64,000 nt of DNA from Planctomicrobium sp051465655 (lineage in GTDB: Bacteria; Planctomycetota; Planctomycetia; Planctomycetales; Planctomycetaceae): assembly GCF_051465655.1 (NCBI RefSeq), contig NZ_CP195791.1, forward strand, positions 2,356,001-2,420,000, given 5' to 3'. The notes under the pieces are model-generated. The model saw only the letters and a program-made list of their open reading frames with translations. It had not been told where the DNA came from and searched no databases. Numbering within the stretch: the first letter of the stretch is position 1; each line of letters opens with the position of its first letter. Made by a program: the position numbers and the translations under genes. Shown here piece after piece: positions 34,464 through 43,473 of the stretch.

Positions 34464-34553
34464 AGGTGGACTCACACACCGCAAGAAAGGGGCCGACCCA
34501 TTCAAACGCTGATGAGATCCGGAAAAGCCTTGAATCCATCTGCAACCTGCCGC

Positions 34554-34586
34554 CCCTTGTTCCGGAATGACGTCCCGGAACAAGGG
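34554..34586. repeat. 12-bp perfect hairpin downstream of the DUF1559 gene
   Basis: CCCTTGTTCCGG (34554-34565) pairs exactly with CCGGAACAAGGG (34575-34586). It lies 22 bases past the DUF1559 stop. There is no T tract on the minus strand, so it may protect the transcript end rather than terminate it. Confidence 0.65.
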
Positions 34587-34607
34587 AGCTTTTCGCAGAT
34601 CGACAGA

Positions 34608-35783
34608 TTAGAACTCACCCACGATTTCGCCGCCGGACACTGTTGCCAGCGAGATAAAGGTCGCGAAGCTGATGTTCTCGTTGATGAAGCGGACGGAACC
34701 ATCACCCAAGGTGAAGTGTGCCCCGCCAGTGTGGAAGGAGAATGGCGAACCGGTCCCGTGAGTACCAATCTTTGCTCCATTCAGCACTTCGTCGATTCCA
34801 CCGTTCTGACCAGTCGCGTACGTTTTGCCGACGATGTTGTGCCCGTTCGTGGCGTTGATTGCGATTGTTCCACCCAATACACCCGTGGCGGACGAAGTTT
34901 CTCCGTAGATGATGATATCGCTCGCGGGGCGCGCCCAGCCTCCCGAGTTAAGCCGATCCGCAGTGGCATCAGCTCCAAACGGGTCGCCGACCTGCTTCGG
35001 TCCCTTGACATAAACGTAAGGACGTCCGGAAGACTCTGCGATTGCGAGGGTGTTCGACAGACCGTCGGTGACATCTCGGAACTTCCGACCTGATGCTGTG
35101 TTTTTGTTCGTCGATGGATTCAACGTAGCGTTCTTCGGGAAGAAGCCCGGGACGTAGCTATACGGGCTTGTAGCCGTCAGTGATCCTTGAGCAATCTGGT
35201 AAATCTCATCTGGATCCTTGTACAGCCCCGGAACTGCGACACCCAGGCTGGTAAAGACGTCCGGAGCGATTCCATAAATTGGAGAGTAATCTGATGACGC
35301 GGCCACATTCTTCGTCCATCCCGAACCTGGAGGAGCCATATCGAGTACTCCCGCTACCGGATCAGAAGGGCACATGTAGGTCGGAATCTTGGTTTGGACC
35401 AAGGTACGGTTGTCAACCGTAAATCCAGAGTCAACAGTGGTGTCACTCCAGTTTCTGCCCTGATTGTATTTGTTGTAGATCTGAGCTTGGTCAACGTAGG
35501 GGAGCAACTGGGTGAGAACTGCGAATCGAGGCGTGTCCGTTGCTGCGGGCCGCAGACTTGTCGGAAGTTGCTGGTAGCTGTTTTCGAAGTTGTGGAAGGC
35601 CAGACCGATCTGCTTCAGATTGTTTTTGCACTGTGACCGTCTCGCCGCTTCCCGGGCCTGCTGGACAGCGGGCAGAAGCAGGGCGATCAACACTGCGATA
35701 ATGGCGATCACCACCAGCAATTCAATGAGCGTGAACCCTGTCCGCTGGGGGGCAGACAAATTCTTTCGAAACGAGCGTTGCAT
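34608..35783 (-). CDS. DUF1559 protein with prepilin-type N-terminus
   Basis: The 391-residue protein has the type IV prepilin-like leader RTGFTLIELLVVIAIIAVLI, normally cut before Phe and methylated. After it comes AREAARRSQCKNNLKQIGLA, then a long beta-rich DUF1559 domain ending in TLGDGSVRFINENI. Such proteins occur in many paralogues in planctomycetes and are thought to be surface or pseudopilin-like. AAGGA precedes the start. It lies 107 bases downstream of a small lipoprotein gene on the same strand, a recurrent pair in these genomes. Function unknown. Confidence 0.93.
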   Translation of the reverse strand: MQRSFRKNLSAPQRTGFTLIELLVVIAIIAVLIALLLPAVQQAREAARRSQCKNNLKQIGLAFHNFENSYQQLPTSLRPAATDTPRFAVLTQLLPYVDQAQIYNKYNQGRNWSDTTVDSGFTVDNRTLVQTKIPTYMCPSDPVAGVLDMAPPGSGWTKNVAASSDYSPIYGIAPDVFTSLGVAVPGLYKDPDEIYQIAQGSLTATSPYSYVPGFFPKNATLNPSTNKNTASGRKFRDVTDGLSNTLAIAESSGRPYVYVKGPKQVGDPFGADATADRLNSGGWARPASDIIIYGETSSATGVLGGTIAINATNGHNIVGKTYATGQNGGIDEVLNGAKIGTHGTGSPFSFHTGGAHFTLGDGSVRFINENISFATFISLATVSGGEIVGEF

Positions 35784-35890
35784 GTTTTTCCTTTGACTAA
35801 ATTAACGGGATCTCTGATGCCTTTTGGCGTTTATTTGAAAATTCTGTTTCAGCAAAATACTTCAGCGGATTGTGATGGGCCTTTCTTCGA

Positions 35891-36349
35891 TTACTTCAGG
35901 TCGAAGGGAGGCAACTCCGTTTTCCCTTCCGCAACTTCCACGACCAGATCGGTTGTCACCGGACTTGCATATTTCTTAGGAAGGTCATTTGGGTTCGCGA
36001 TGACGTCTCCCTTGTCGGTGCGGGTAATGGGGTAATGCACAATCACAACCTTGTAGCTGCCGGAGGGAGCCCCATCACCTTTTTCATACGTCCACAACTG
36101 AAACGTGCCGTCCTCAGCTGACTTTGCTTGAGGCCGAACAGTCTCGGGAGCATTGGCGTCTTGAGGAATTAATGTGATTGCAGCTTCAGCGACTGGCTTT
36201 CCCTTGTAAGTCACAATTCCTTTGGCCGGATGCACGACTTTCCAGGGGTCGGATTTTCCACAGCCGCTCAGCGTTGCCAGCAGGGCCAGTCCGCACAGGG
36301 CAGCGGCCTTTCCAGACATGCGGTGGTTCTTGATGAGTCCGGATAACAC
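35891..36349 (-). CDS. Lipoprotein with carboxypeptidase-regulatory-like fold
   Basis: The 152-residue product begins at GTG 36349 with GAGGAG eight bases upstream; a TTG at 36355 and an ATG at 36319 are alternatives. The lipobox LATLSGCGKSD directs lipid attachment at the cysteine. The mature part (GIVTYKGKPVAEAAITLIPQ and GTFQLWTYEKGDGAPSGSYK) matches the beta-sandwich of carboxypeptidase-regulatory-like domains. It is the usual upstream partner of a DUF1559 gene in planctomycetes and probably shares its transcript. Role unknown; membrane or periplasmic surface location is expected. Confidence 0.85.
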   Translation of the reverse strand: MLSGLIKNHRMSGKAAALCGLALLATLSGCGKSDPWKVVHPAKGIVTYKGKPVAEAAITLIPQDANAPETVRPQAKSAEDGTFQLWTYEKGDGAPSGSYKVVIVHYPITRTDKGDVIANPNDLPKKYASPVTTDLVVEVAEGKTELPPFDLK

Positions 36350-36622
36350 TTTCAAATCTCCTCAACTCGGGGGTCAATTTGGAAGACGCCAGCGGCGGTC
36401 GTCTCTCAGAAGGAGATCTGGTCTTCAAGCCCTGGCACCACATGGTGCCTGATCGTTAACGGGATTCATGAAGTCTGCGGTTGGCCCACAGCGACCAGAT
36501 CTCAACGCGTTCAAAGCAGCGGATTCAGGGTCAACAACAACAGCACTTCATGTCACAGGCTCCATCAGGCAGGGTGTTTACTCGGGGCGGGTCAAATTGG
36601 AGGTCAAAAAGGGAGGTAATGT

Positions 36623-37087
36623 TCATGGAGTCAGCTGCCAATCTCGCAGCCACAACATCAGTCCTGCTGCAGCAGCCACACTGAGTGCAATTCCCGTCCA
36701 TCGGGATCGCAGTGACTTCATCACACCGAAGCGGCCACGTTCGGCAAGATCGTTCCCGGGGACAGTGTTTCCAATGACCAGGTAGTCGTGGACCGCACGC
36801 ACTGGGCTGAGGTTTTTGACTAACAGCAGGATGGTTTGATGTTCATAGGCGGTCAGGACGCTCCCTCGAAGTGAGACTTCACCGTCCTGTGTCTCCACAT
36901 GCACACGGACTGCGAATTCCCGGCCCAGGTCAGCGAGTCGGTCGATAACGAGTCGCTGGAGCGCTGAGTCCGAGACTTGCAGCATGCCCGGGCGCGGGAA
37001 TTGGCGAATCACGTCGGGTGGTGCTTTTTCCGTCACGCTTTGAAATCCGGCCTGCGTTCGCCTCCGTGATGATGTTGAGGTAGCCAT
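36623..37087 (-). CDS. BON-domain protein with C-terminal membrane anchor
   Basis: The 154-residue protein has a strong ribosome-binding site (AGGA seven bases upstream). Its middle (about residues 38-105) resembles a BON domain: RVHVETQDGEVSLRGSVLT, then EHQTILLLVKNLSPVRAVHD. BON domains bind membranes or lipids. Residues 130-148 form a single hydrophobic segment (GIALSVAAAAGLMLWL), so the protein is probably tail-anchored. The N-terminus is basic. It is monocistronic and divergent from the tail-fibre-like cassette. The 36350-36622 gap upstream of the lipoprotein holds a GGCACCA/TGGTGCC palindrome at 36435-36450 and no gene I can support. Confidence 0.75.
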   Translation of the reverse strand: MATSTSSRRRTQAGFQSVTEKAPPDVIRQFPRPGMLQVSDSALQRLVIDRLADLGREFAVRVHVETQDGEVSLRGSVLTAYEHQTILLLVKNLSPVRAVHDYLVIGNTVPGNDLAERGRFGVMKSLRSRWTGIALSVAAAAGLMLWLRDWQLTP

Positions 37088-37178
37088 CGTGGCGTCCTAA
37101 ATAATCATGATCTGTGTGGTAGTTTTTTGAATCTAAAAGTTGTTTTTGTGCAGGCTGTGCTTATTATCGGCAGGAAAC

Positions 37179-37283
37179 ATGGCTGACTACCATTTAAGTC
37201 GTGTTTATATTCAATCCGATGGAATTGTCAAGCTGTCGATTAAATTTTTTTGGATTTCCATCGGATCTCCTCGAAAAGCCTGA
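37179..37283 (+). CDS. Possible short ORF ahead of the tail-fibre-like gene
   Basis: An ATG with AGGA three bases upstream opens 34 codons (MADYHLSRVYIQSDGIVKLS at the start) that end in TGA at 37281-37283. The frame is the same as that of the following tail-fibre-like gene. The region is AT-rich and contains an 11-bp inverted repeat (37214-37224 and 37256-37266). It could be a leader peptide, a separate small gene, or the original N-terminus cut off by a nonsense mutation. Confidence 0.35.
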   Translation: MADYHLSRVYIQSDGIVKLSIKFFWISIGSPRKA

Positions 37284-37295
37284 AGTTTTCCCGGT

Positions 37296-38531
37296 TTGTC
37301 TCACCATCCCGCAACTGAAATTTTGGAGTCTTGGCGTATCACCCGATTTTTGACAATTCGCCTGGAAGAGTCCCCTACTGAAAGGGGCACAGGGAAAGTC
37401 CAAAGCAGCAGCGCACCAGCAGAGGGGGGAATTGGAGAGGCTCGATCATCGCCCATTGACGCTTTGTCGAGTCTCGAACTGGAGCCTGCACGAAAGGGAT
37501 TTGCCGTGGGATATGCTCGATCAGATCTCGAACAGCTGGGAGTCGATTTTTCAACCTTGGCCGATGCCTGCTTTCTTCGCTGGGACGAGTCCGCAGGCCA
37601 GCATGTCTATCAGCACGTTTCCGTCACTTCCCTTGGAGCCGCCGCAGCAACCCACGCTCACGGGCAGTCTGACATCACCGGTCTAACGGCAGCACTGGCG
37701 GCGAAGTCTGACACAGGGCATACCCACACCATGTCGGGTATTACCGACCTGCCAACGATCACCGTTACGCCGACGAATGGAGCGGTGCCCAAGGCTGACG
37801 GCTCTGGCAAAATTGCCGTAGGTTGGTTGCCGACTGGATCGGGAAACGGACTCGACGCGGACACGCTCGACGGGGTGCATGCTGCCGCTCTCGCAGCTCT
37901 TTCTGGAGCGACGTTCTCCGGTGCAGTCAAAGTCGCGAATACAGCGACCAACGGCATTGAGGTTTACAATACCAGCGACCAGACGACGAACTACGAGAAG
38001 CTGTTTATTCGATGGATTTCCAGTCAGCTCATGATTGGAACTGTCTTCGGCGGTACTGGCGTTGATGGGCGAGCATTAGTTCTAGGTGCATCGCACGTTG
38101 TTGGCGGTAGCGATCCGTCACTAACGTCCTTAACGATCAATCCAACGACGTCATCGTTAGGTTTCTTTCGTTTTACCAGATCAAGCAGTGTCACGTCGAT
38201 GCCCTTCATCTCCTTAGGTGGGTGCAACGGAGGTGCATCATCAGGTGTGCAGACATTCTTTGCTGTCAATCCACGTATCGGTCAGTCTGGCACTGCTGGA
38301 TGGACTGCACACTTAATCAATCCGTCTGCCGTCACCGAAGGCAGCGGCCCGAAGCTCTTGTTGGATTGCCAGGTGAATGACGTCCGTAAGTGCAGCATCA
38401 ATTATCAGGGTGCCTTCGCACCCGCCTCGATCGCCGATTCGGCTGCTCCAAGCAACTCGTTTTATTACAGCTCCACGCAGTCGAAGCTGGTGTTCAAGGA
38501 CAGCGGCGGGACTGCTCACCCTCTTTATTGA
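37296..38531 (+). CDS. Phage tail-fibre-like protein
   Basis: The frame encodes up to 411 residues. The middle has motifs seen in phage tail fibres: HAHGQSDITGLTAALAAKSD, GHTHTMSGITDL and DADTLDGVHAAAL. The rest is low in charge and rich in Ser, Thr, Gly and Asn, as in receptor-binding fibre stalks. No start is convincing: the TTG at 37296 lacks a ribosome-binding site, and a GTG at 37506 with AAAGG upstream would give a shorter protein. Parts (38000-38250) have lower G+C than the neighbours. Two small genes follow closely in the same direction. No other phage structural genes are nearby. Confidence 0.72.
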   Translation: MSHHPATEILESWRITRFLTIRLEESPTERGTGKVQSSSAPAEGGIGEARSSPIDALSSLELEPARKGFAVGYARSDLEQLGVDFSTLADACFLRWDESAGQHVYQHVSVTSLGAAAATHAHGQSDITGLTAALAAKSDTGHTHTMSGITDLPTITVTPTNGAVPKADGSGKIAVGWLPTGSGNGLDADTLDGVHAAALAALSGATFSGAVKVANTATNGIEVYNTSDQTTNYEKLFIRWISSQLMIGTVFGGTGVDGRALVLGASHVVGGSDPSLTSLTINPTTSSLGFFRFTRSSSVTSMPFISLGGCNGGASSGVQTFFAVNPRIGQSGTAGWTAHLINPSAVTEGSGPKLLLDCQVNDVRKCSINYQGAFAPASIADSAAPSNSFYYSSTQSKLVFKDSGGTAHPLY

Positions 38532-38538
38532 TCACCCA

Positions 38539-38763
38539 ATGAAAATCCAGTTCAAACCCTTCATTGCGATCCAGTTTCAGCAGGTCGACCGGCAAGGAAA
38601 AGCGACCGATCTTCCACCGCTGACGCTGGAACTGCCTGCCAACTGGGAGCAGGTTCTCGGGCCGCAGCTGACGCAGACTGTCACACAGGTGCAGTCGCAA
38701 CTGCAGGCGGATCTGGATCGCAAGCGGAGTCTCTGGTCACGTCTTTTCAGGAAATCAACATGA
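38539..38763 (+). CDS. Small protein of the tail-fibre-like cassette
   Basis: The 74-residue protein (MKIQFKPFIAIQFQQVDRQG at the start) begins 7 bases after the fibre-like gene and overlaps the next gene by four bases (ATGA at 38760-38763). The middle (LPANWEQVLGPQLTQTVTQV) is a plausible amphipathic helix. I recognise no family. Its position between a fibre-like and an Ig-like gene suggests a structural or assembly role, which is inference only. Confidence 0.65.
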   Translation: MKIQFKPFIAIQFQQVDRQGKATDLPPLTLELPANWEQVLGPQLTQTVTQVQSQLQADLDRKRSLWSRLFRKST

Positions 38764-39503
38764 GCTGCACGGTCGTGTTCTACCATGATGTCTCTGGCGA
38801 AACGCTCTCTCTGCGGCTGCTTGATGCGGCCGGAGAGATGGTCAATGGAGAGGCCCCGGACTCGCTGAGCGAGCCCGATTCCGAAGCGAAGCCGTTCCGG
38901 TATGAGGCGAGCGTTGCTGAGGACCTTTCCGGCTGGTTCACCGCCCAGATTTTTGATGCGGAGGGGGAACTGCTCTATACGGGCCGGGTGAAGGTGGCCA
39001 GTGATGACGGGAGTTCCCTCATCGATGATCCCTCACGAGGTGACGCCAGCCAGAGCGAGATCGCTGTGGCATCCCTTTCTTCAACCGCTCTGCAGCAGCT
39101 GGCTGGAACCAGAGCGATTCACATTGCGGTCCCTGCCCTGCTGGGACGAACGCTGACGGACCCGCTGATTCAGGGGGACACGTACTCGGCGGAACTGGAT
39201 TCCGCGATCGAGTTCAGCCGCAGTGACTTCCCCGACATCGCTGAAGAGTCCACCTGTCGGCTGATCGCCCGGAAGCAGGACTGCAGCGATGTGGTGACAT
39301 TCACGATCAGCGGCGAGCAGGCGTCCATCCCGGTTCGCACAGGAGCGAAAGTCTGCCGGTTCGAACCGACTGCCGAGCAGACCCGCGAGTGGGAACCGGG
39401 GAAGTACGAGTTCAACGTCGACGTCACCTGGCCGGACGGAAAAACCCGGACGTTCGTAGGGCCGAATGTGTTCCTCCGGGTTCTGGCGGATCTGTCGGAG
39501 TAG
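38760..39503 (+). CDS. Ig-like structural protein of the cassette
   Basis: The 247-residue protein overlaps the preceding gene by four bases. It has two beta-rich halves. The second (TLTDPLIQGDTYSAELDSAI through VRTGAKVCRFEPTAEQTREW to the WPDGKTRTFVGP end) has the pattern of immunoglobulin-like N-terminal modules of phage baseplate proteins of the BppU type, in which a GD-x-Y opening strand, a y-x-f-d-V-x-W strand and a final phage-like G-x-V strand recur. The match is by pattern only. It closes the cassette and converges with the zinc-ribbon gene after 20 bases. Confidence 0.68.
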   Translation: MSCTVVFYHDVSGETLSLRLLDAAGEMVNGEAPDSLSEPDSEAKPFRYEASVAEDLSGWFTAQIFDAEGELLYTGRVKVASDDGSSLIDDPSRGDASQSEIAVASLSSTALQQLAGTRAIHIAVPALLGRTLTDPLIQGDTYSAELDSAIEFSRSDFPDIAEESTCRLIARKQDCSDVVTFTISGEQASIPVRTGAKVCRFEPTAEQTREWEPGKYEFNVDVTWPDGKTRTFVGPNVFLRVLADLSE

Positions 39504-39523
39504 TCTACCCTGCTTCGCTGCAG

Positions 39524-40087
39524 CTATTCTCGTGATCGATGTTCATTGACGAGGTGTCGTAACATTTCTTCCTGCGAGATAAACACGAGCAGGAGTTCCG
39601 AGAATGCGAGCATGGGGATGGCGGCCCCACCGATCAGCAGTGCCAATCCCACGGTGATGACAGCCACCTGCGGCGTCAGGGGTGTCTTTAAAGCGGTGAA
39701 CAGCAGGATCACCAGGATCAGGCAACCTGCAATCACCTGAATGGCTGCCATGACTTTCAGCAGGCCCGAGAGCATCCGCAGTGTCGGCCGTCCTTCGATC
39801 CGCACCTTCTTCGCGGGGGCTTCCCGTCGGGGTGAGGGCTGCGGAAAGGGAAGCGACGGCGGAACCCCGGGAACCGAGGCGGGAGGCGGGGGAACGCTCT
39901 CGAGGGCTTTGGGCTCGTTGATGGGAGCAGGTGATGCCGGCGGAGGAGCGGTCACCGTGAACGACTCCTCATCGGGCAGCAGGAATTCCGCATGACAGGC
40001 AGGACAGTTTCCGGGCTGTCCGAGCAGATCCTCTGTCACCAGCAGGTTCGCATCACAATGGGGGCAGGCGACTCGGTATTTCTGCAT
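39524..40087 (-). CDS. Zinc-ribbon membrane protein
   Basis: The 187-residue protein has an N-terminal ribbon with two CxxC pairs (CPHCDANLLV ... CPACHAEFLLP), a Pro-rich linker (residues 45-95) and two hydrophobic segments (about residues 112-133 and 140-168). It would be a membrane protein with a small zinc-binding head facing the cytoplasm. This domain combination is common among planctomycete proteins of unknown function. It is monocistronic and converges with the tail-fibre cassette. Confidence 0.78.
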   Translation of the reverse strand: MQKYRVACPHCDANLLVTEDLLGQPGNCPACHAEFLLPDEESFTVTAPPPASPAPINEPKALESVPPPPASVPGVPPSLPFPQPSPRREAPAKKVRIEGRPTLRMLSGLLKVMAAIQVIAGCLILVILLFTALKTPLTPQVAVITVGLALLIGGAAIPMLAFSELLLVFISQEEMLRHLVNEHRSRE

Positions 40088-40197
40088 GATCGGACAGCTC
40101 TTCGGGTCTTCGCAAAACTCGGGATCTGCGAGTGTAACACACGGGATTTCTCAACGCACAGCGGAGTTATGGGCCGAGGTCACGCTGCGGACTGTGA

Positions 40198-41718
40198 ATG
40201 TCAGTCGCATTGAATATGATGTTCGCATCCGAATCCGATTCCTGCGAGCAACACATGACCGCCTTTTCCGTGCATGCCAGTCCGACCACTCAGCTTATCG
40301 AGCGTTTCACACAGCTGCTGGGGGCGACGAGCGTGCTTTCCACGCAGGATGAAATGCTGGTCTACGAGTGCGATGGTTATATCGTCGAAAAGAAGGTGCC
40401 GGATCTGGTTGTCTTTCCCCGCACGACGGAAGAGGTCTCGCAGATCGTCCGGCTCTGCAATGAGTACGATGTTCCGTTCGTACCGCGGGGGGCCGGGACC
40501 AGTCTGGCGGGGGGAACTCTGCCGGTCGGCGGCGGGGTGATGATCTGCACGTCCCGCATGCAGCAGATTCTCGAAGTGAATCTGCGTGACCGGTATGCCG
40601 TGGTGCAGCCGGGAACCGTCAATATTCATCTGACGCAGAAGCTGAAAGGAACCGGCTTTCATTACGCTCCGGATCCCTCGTCCCAAGGGGCGTGCACGAT
40701 CGGCGGCAACGTGGCCACCAACTCCGGGGGCCCGCACACCCTGAAGTATGGTGTCACTGTGAACCATGTGCTGGGGATTGAAGTGGTCCTCCCCAGCGGA
40801 GAAGTGGTGACCTTCGGCGGTCCCTGTCAGGAATATCCGGGTTATGACCTGACCGGGTTGTTTGTGGGCAGTGAAGGAACCTTCGGCATCTGCACGAAAG
40901 TGTGGGTGAAGCTGACTCGGGATACCTCCGCGGTCCGGACGATGCTGGGAATCTTTGAAACGGTCACTCAGGCCACGGAAGCGATCAGCGGGATCATTGC
41001 TGCGGGGATTGTTCCGGCGGCATTGGAGATGATGGATCAGGGAATTATTGGAGCGGTCGAAGCGGCCTTTCATTTTGGCTTTCCGCTGGATGCCGGCGCT
41101 GTGCTGTTGATTGAAGTCGACGGTCTGGAGGTGGGAGTCGATGCCGAGGCGCAGTCGATTGTCAGCATCTGCGAAAAGTTTGGAGCACGCGAGGTGCGGA
41201 AGGCGAATACCCCTGCTGAGCGGCTTCTGCTCTGGAAGTGCCGCAAGCAGGCCTTCGGCGCGATTGGACGTCTTTCGCCCAGCTTCTGCACACAGGACGG
41301 GGTTGTTCCGCGAACCAAGTTGCCGGACATTCTCAGCTTCATCCAGGAGATGGAGCGCAAGTACGGACTCAGGATCGTGAACGTCTTTCACGCTGGCGAC
41401 GGCAATATTCATCCCATCCTGCTGTTCGATGAACGGGATCCGGAGCAGACCCGCCGCGTGATTCAGGCGGGAGACGAGATCCTCCACAAGTGTATTCAGC
41501 TGGGAGGCAGCGTCACCGGTGAGCACGGTATCGGGGTCGAGAAAATCAGCCTGATGGACACGCTGTTCACTCATGCCGATCTCGCGGTCATGGAAGATGT
41601 CCGGAAGGTCTTCAATCCCGATGGTCGATGCAGCCCGAGAAAACTCCTGCCGACCGCAGGCGGGTGCGGCATGGAGCACATCGAACGGAAGTCTCCCGGC
41701 CGACGAGCCGCGATGTAG
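40198..41718 (+). CDS. glcD: FAD-linked glycolate/lactate oxidase subunit GlcD
   Basis: The 506-residue FAD enzyme oxidises glycolate or D-lactate. The FAD_binding_4 domain is evident: VPRGAGTSLAGGTLPVGGG, then PDPSSQGACTIGGNVATNSG. The C-terminal cap shows NVFHAGDGNIHP and GSVTGEHGIGVEKI, both typical of GlcD. E. coli GlcD is 499 residues, so this is near full length. GlcE and the iron-sulphur subunit GlcF are not adjacent, so partners must lie elsewhere. The start is ATG 40198 with GGA nearby; an alternative is ATG 40255. It ends in an excellent terminator. Confidence 0.93.
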   Translation: MSVALNMMFASESDSCEQHMTAFSVHASPTTQLIERFTQLLGATSVLSTQDEMLVYECDGYIVEKKVPDLVVFPRTTEEVSQIVRLCNEYDVPFVPRGAGTSLAGGTLPVGGGVMICTSRMQQILEVNLRDRYAVVQPGTVNIHLTQKLKGTGFHYAPDPSSQGACTIGGNVATNSGGPHTLKYGVTVNHVLGIEVVLPSGEVVTFGGPCQEYPGYDLTGLFVGSEGTFGICTKVWVKLTRDTSAVRTMLGIFETVTQATEAISGIIAAGIVPAALEMMDQGIIGAVEAAFHFGFPLDAGAVLLIEVDGLEVGVDAEAQSIVSICEKFGAREVRKANTPAERLLLWKCRKQAFGAIGRLSPSFCTQDGVVPRTKLPDILSFIQEMERKYGLRIVNVFHAGDGNIHPILLFDERDPEQTRRVIQAGDEILHKCIQLGGSVTGEHGIGVEKISLMDTLFTHADLAVMEDVRKVFNPDGRCSPRKLLPTAGGCGMEHIERKSPGRRAAM

Positions 41719-41723
41719 AAAAA

Positions 41724-41755
41724 AAAGAGCCGCGTCCCGAAGGATGCGGCTCTTT
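41724..41755. terminator. Bidirectional intrinsic terminator
   Basis: AAAGAGCCGCGTCC (41724-41737) pairs with GGATGCGGCTCTTT over 14 positions with one G-T wobble and a CGAA tetraloop. A run of A precedes it and TCTCTTTG follows. It lies six bases after the glcD stop. Confidence 0.9.
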
Positions 41756-41779
41756 CTCTTTGTTCAGCATTGTCTGTCC

Positions 41780-41808
41780 GAGCACGAAGCGTCAGCGAGT
41801 GCATTCTT
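41780..41808. repeat. 29-base dispersed repeat, copy 2
   Basis: This string is identical to 7696-7724. It lies between the glcD terminator and the stop codon of the SH3-like gene at 41817. Confidence 0.85.
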
Positions 41809-41816
41809 CAACGAAC

Positions 41817-43250
41817 TTACGGCTGCAGCTGGACCGGAACGATCTTCTGAGCGCGAATCACGTCGGCTCCATAACTTTCTTCACGGCTGCGGCGTCCGAT
41901 CACTCCCATCGGCTTTCCGACCCATTGCTCCAGCGAGACCCCTTCTCCCGGTTCGACATAGGCCAGCATTCTGCCGTCAGGGGAAGTCAGGATGAACTTC
42001 GGAAATCCGGGCGGAGCCTGAATGGGCTGCAGGATTCCTGCACCGTTGAGTTGTGGCGACACCCCTTCTGGAGTCGGAACCGGCTGGGTCGGCATGTTCG
42101 AAGCGGTCGCGTCGGTGGGGATCGCATCCGTCCCGAAAAGTTGCACCGACGACCCATTGGGGTCCATGGCGACCTGAACCGGCTGCTGAAAAGCCATGGG
42201 GGCCTGAAGTTTGTCGATGGGGAATTCACTTCTCTGGGCGAGCAACTGAGCATCCCGCTGTGACGTTTCCGCCGAGATTCGGGCGAATTTCTGATAGTGC
42301 TCGGCGATTTCCTTACGCCGAGTGACCGCTTCCATTCGCTGCGAGACCAGATAGGAGACATACGGCGTTGCCGATTTCTGCAGGTCTTCATAGGACTTGG
42401 CAATGCCTGACAGGTCCCATTCCACCGGATCGCGTGCCATCATGGCGGCATAGGCTTTATCAATCTCGTCCAGCTTTGCAAACTCCTGCTGATTGCGGTT
42501 CGCCGGCGGTGGAGAGACCAGTGAGGGTCCGGCGTTCACAGCCGTCGTGTCAATCGATGCCGTTTTCATCTCCGGTTGAGGAGCCGGCAATTCAGGCTTT
42601 GTTTCGACGATCTGCAGTGCGGGAGGAGAATTTTCAACGGGAAGCAGCATCGCCTGTCGCTGCCGATGCTCCGCCGGAACCTGGTAAGGATCGCCCGCAA
42701 TCTGCTGCTGAATCTGTCGGCTCATGGGGACGAGATACTCCCCTTTCACCCAGCGGAATTCCTGGGCGGGGGGAACGATCTTCAGCATCCGTTTTCCGCC
42801 GGAGGGGCCAGCGAGAACCTTTTCGCCGAGGATGGTCACTTCATCTCCGTTGGAGAGTTCGCGTCCGAAGAAGGAATGGTCGTCGCTGAGCTGGCTGCCG
42901 ATTCTGACAATGGCTCGAAGTGACTGACCGCCGCCCGGACTGACGTTGATCAGGCCCCGATTGGACCCGATCGGATTCACGAGCGAGGCATCGATCCAGC
43001 TGAAACTCCCCGGGGGTGGGGAGATCATGTACCACCCGCCATGGTCGTGACGATGGACCGTGACCTGATCATTCGCCTTGGCATGGCTGGTGACGTAAAA
43101 CTGGGCGCCCGGTCCACATCGGACGTCCACCTGCTCGCCCACGACGATGGCCTGATACGGGAACTGCTCGGCAGCGTGCGCGGGGCCGGAGAAGTTCAAC
43201 ACTGCCAGTGACGGCAGCAGGGACAGGGCGAATATCAAACGTCGGACCAT
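41817..43250 (-). CDS. Secreted SH3-domain-like protein
   Basis: The 477-residue product starts at the ATG with AAGGAG nine bases upstream. Its signal peptide (LIFALSLLPSLAVLNFSGPAHA) ends near AHA-AE. The first 200 residues contain two bacterial SH3-like modules, for example the segment beginning IVVGEQVDVRCGPGAQFYVT, and a second module with VRIGSQLSDDHSFFGREL. Such modules bind peptidoglycan or other ligands. The middle is Pro-rich and coiled-coil-like, and the C-terminus (PPGFPKFILTSPDGRMLAYV) may be another small beta domain. It is exported and probably wall- or envelope-associated. It is monocistronic. Confidence 0.8.
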   Translation of the reverse strand: MVRRLIFALSLLPSLAVLNFSGPAHAAEQFPYQAIVVGEQVDVRCGPGAQFYVTSHAKANDQVTVHRHDHGGWYMISPPPGSFSWIDASLVNPIGSNRGLINVSPGGGQSLRAIVRIGSQLSDDHSFFGRELSNGDEVTILGEKVLAGPSGGKRMLKIVPPAQEFRWVKGEYLVPMSRQIQQQIAGDPYQVPAEHRQRQAMLLPVENSPPALQIVETKPELPAPQPEMKTASIDTTAVNAGPSLVSPPPANRNQQEFAKLDEIDKAYAAMMARDPVEWDLSGIAKSYEDLQKSATPYVSYLVSQRMEAVTRRKEIAEHYQKFARISAETSQRDAQLLAQRSEFPIDKLQAPMAFQQPVQVAMDPNGSSVQLFGTDAIPTDATASNMPTQPVPTPEGVSPQLNGAGILQPIQAPPGFPKFILTSPDGRMLAYVEPGEGVSLEQWVGKPMGVIGRRSREESYGADVIRAQKIVPVQLQP

Positions 43251-43473
43251 GGCCGCCCGCTCCTTCAAGGATCGTCTAGGGGGTGATGAGAGTGAACTGG
43301 GGAGTTGAGCTGATTTTCGCGGTCTTTTGAGGTAAATCCGGAAAATAGACTCAAGTTTTGGACGTGAATTCAGGCAGGAAGCGGGGGTGATACCCCATTT
43401 GCCCGGATTTCCGCAAGAGGATGTTGGAACGGAATTGCGGAATCCGACCGCTTCGGAACGCCGCAGAAGTTGT

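Noticed and set aside
37281..37283. TGA read as selenocysteine
   Set aside because: No SECIS-like hairpin directly follows, there is no redox motif around the codon, and the downstream sequence is poorly protein-like at first.
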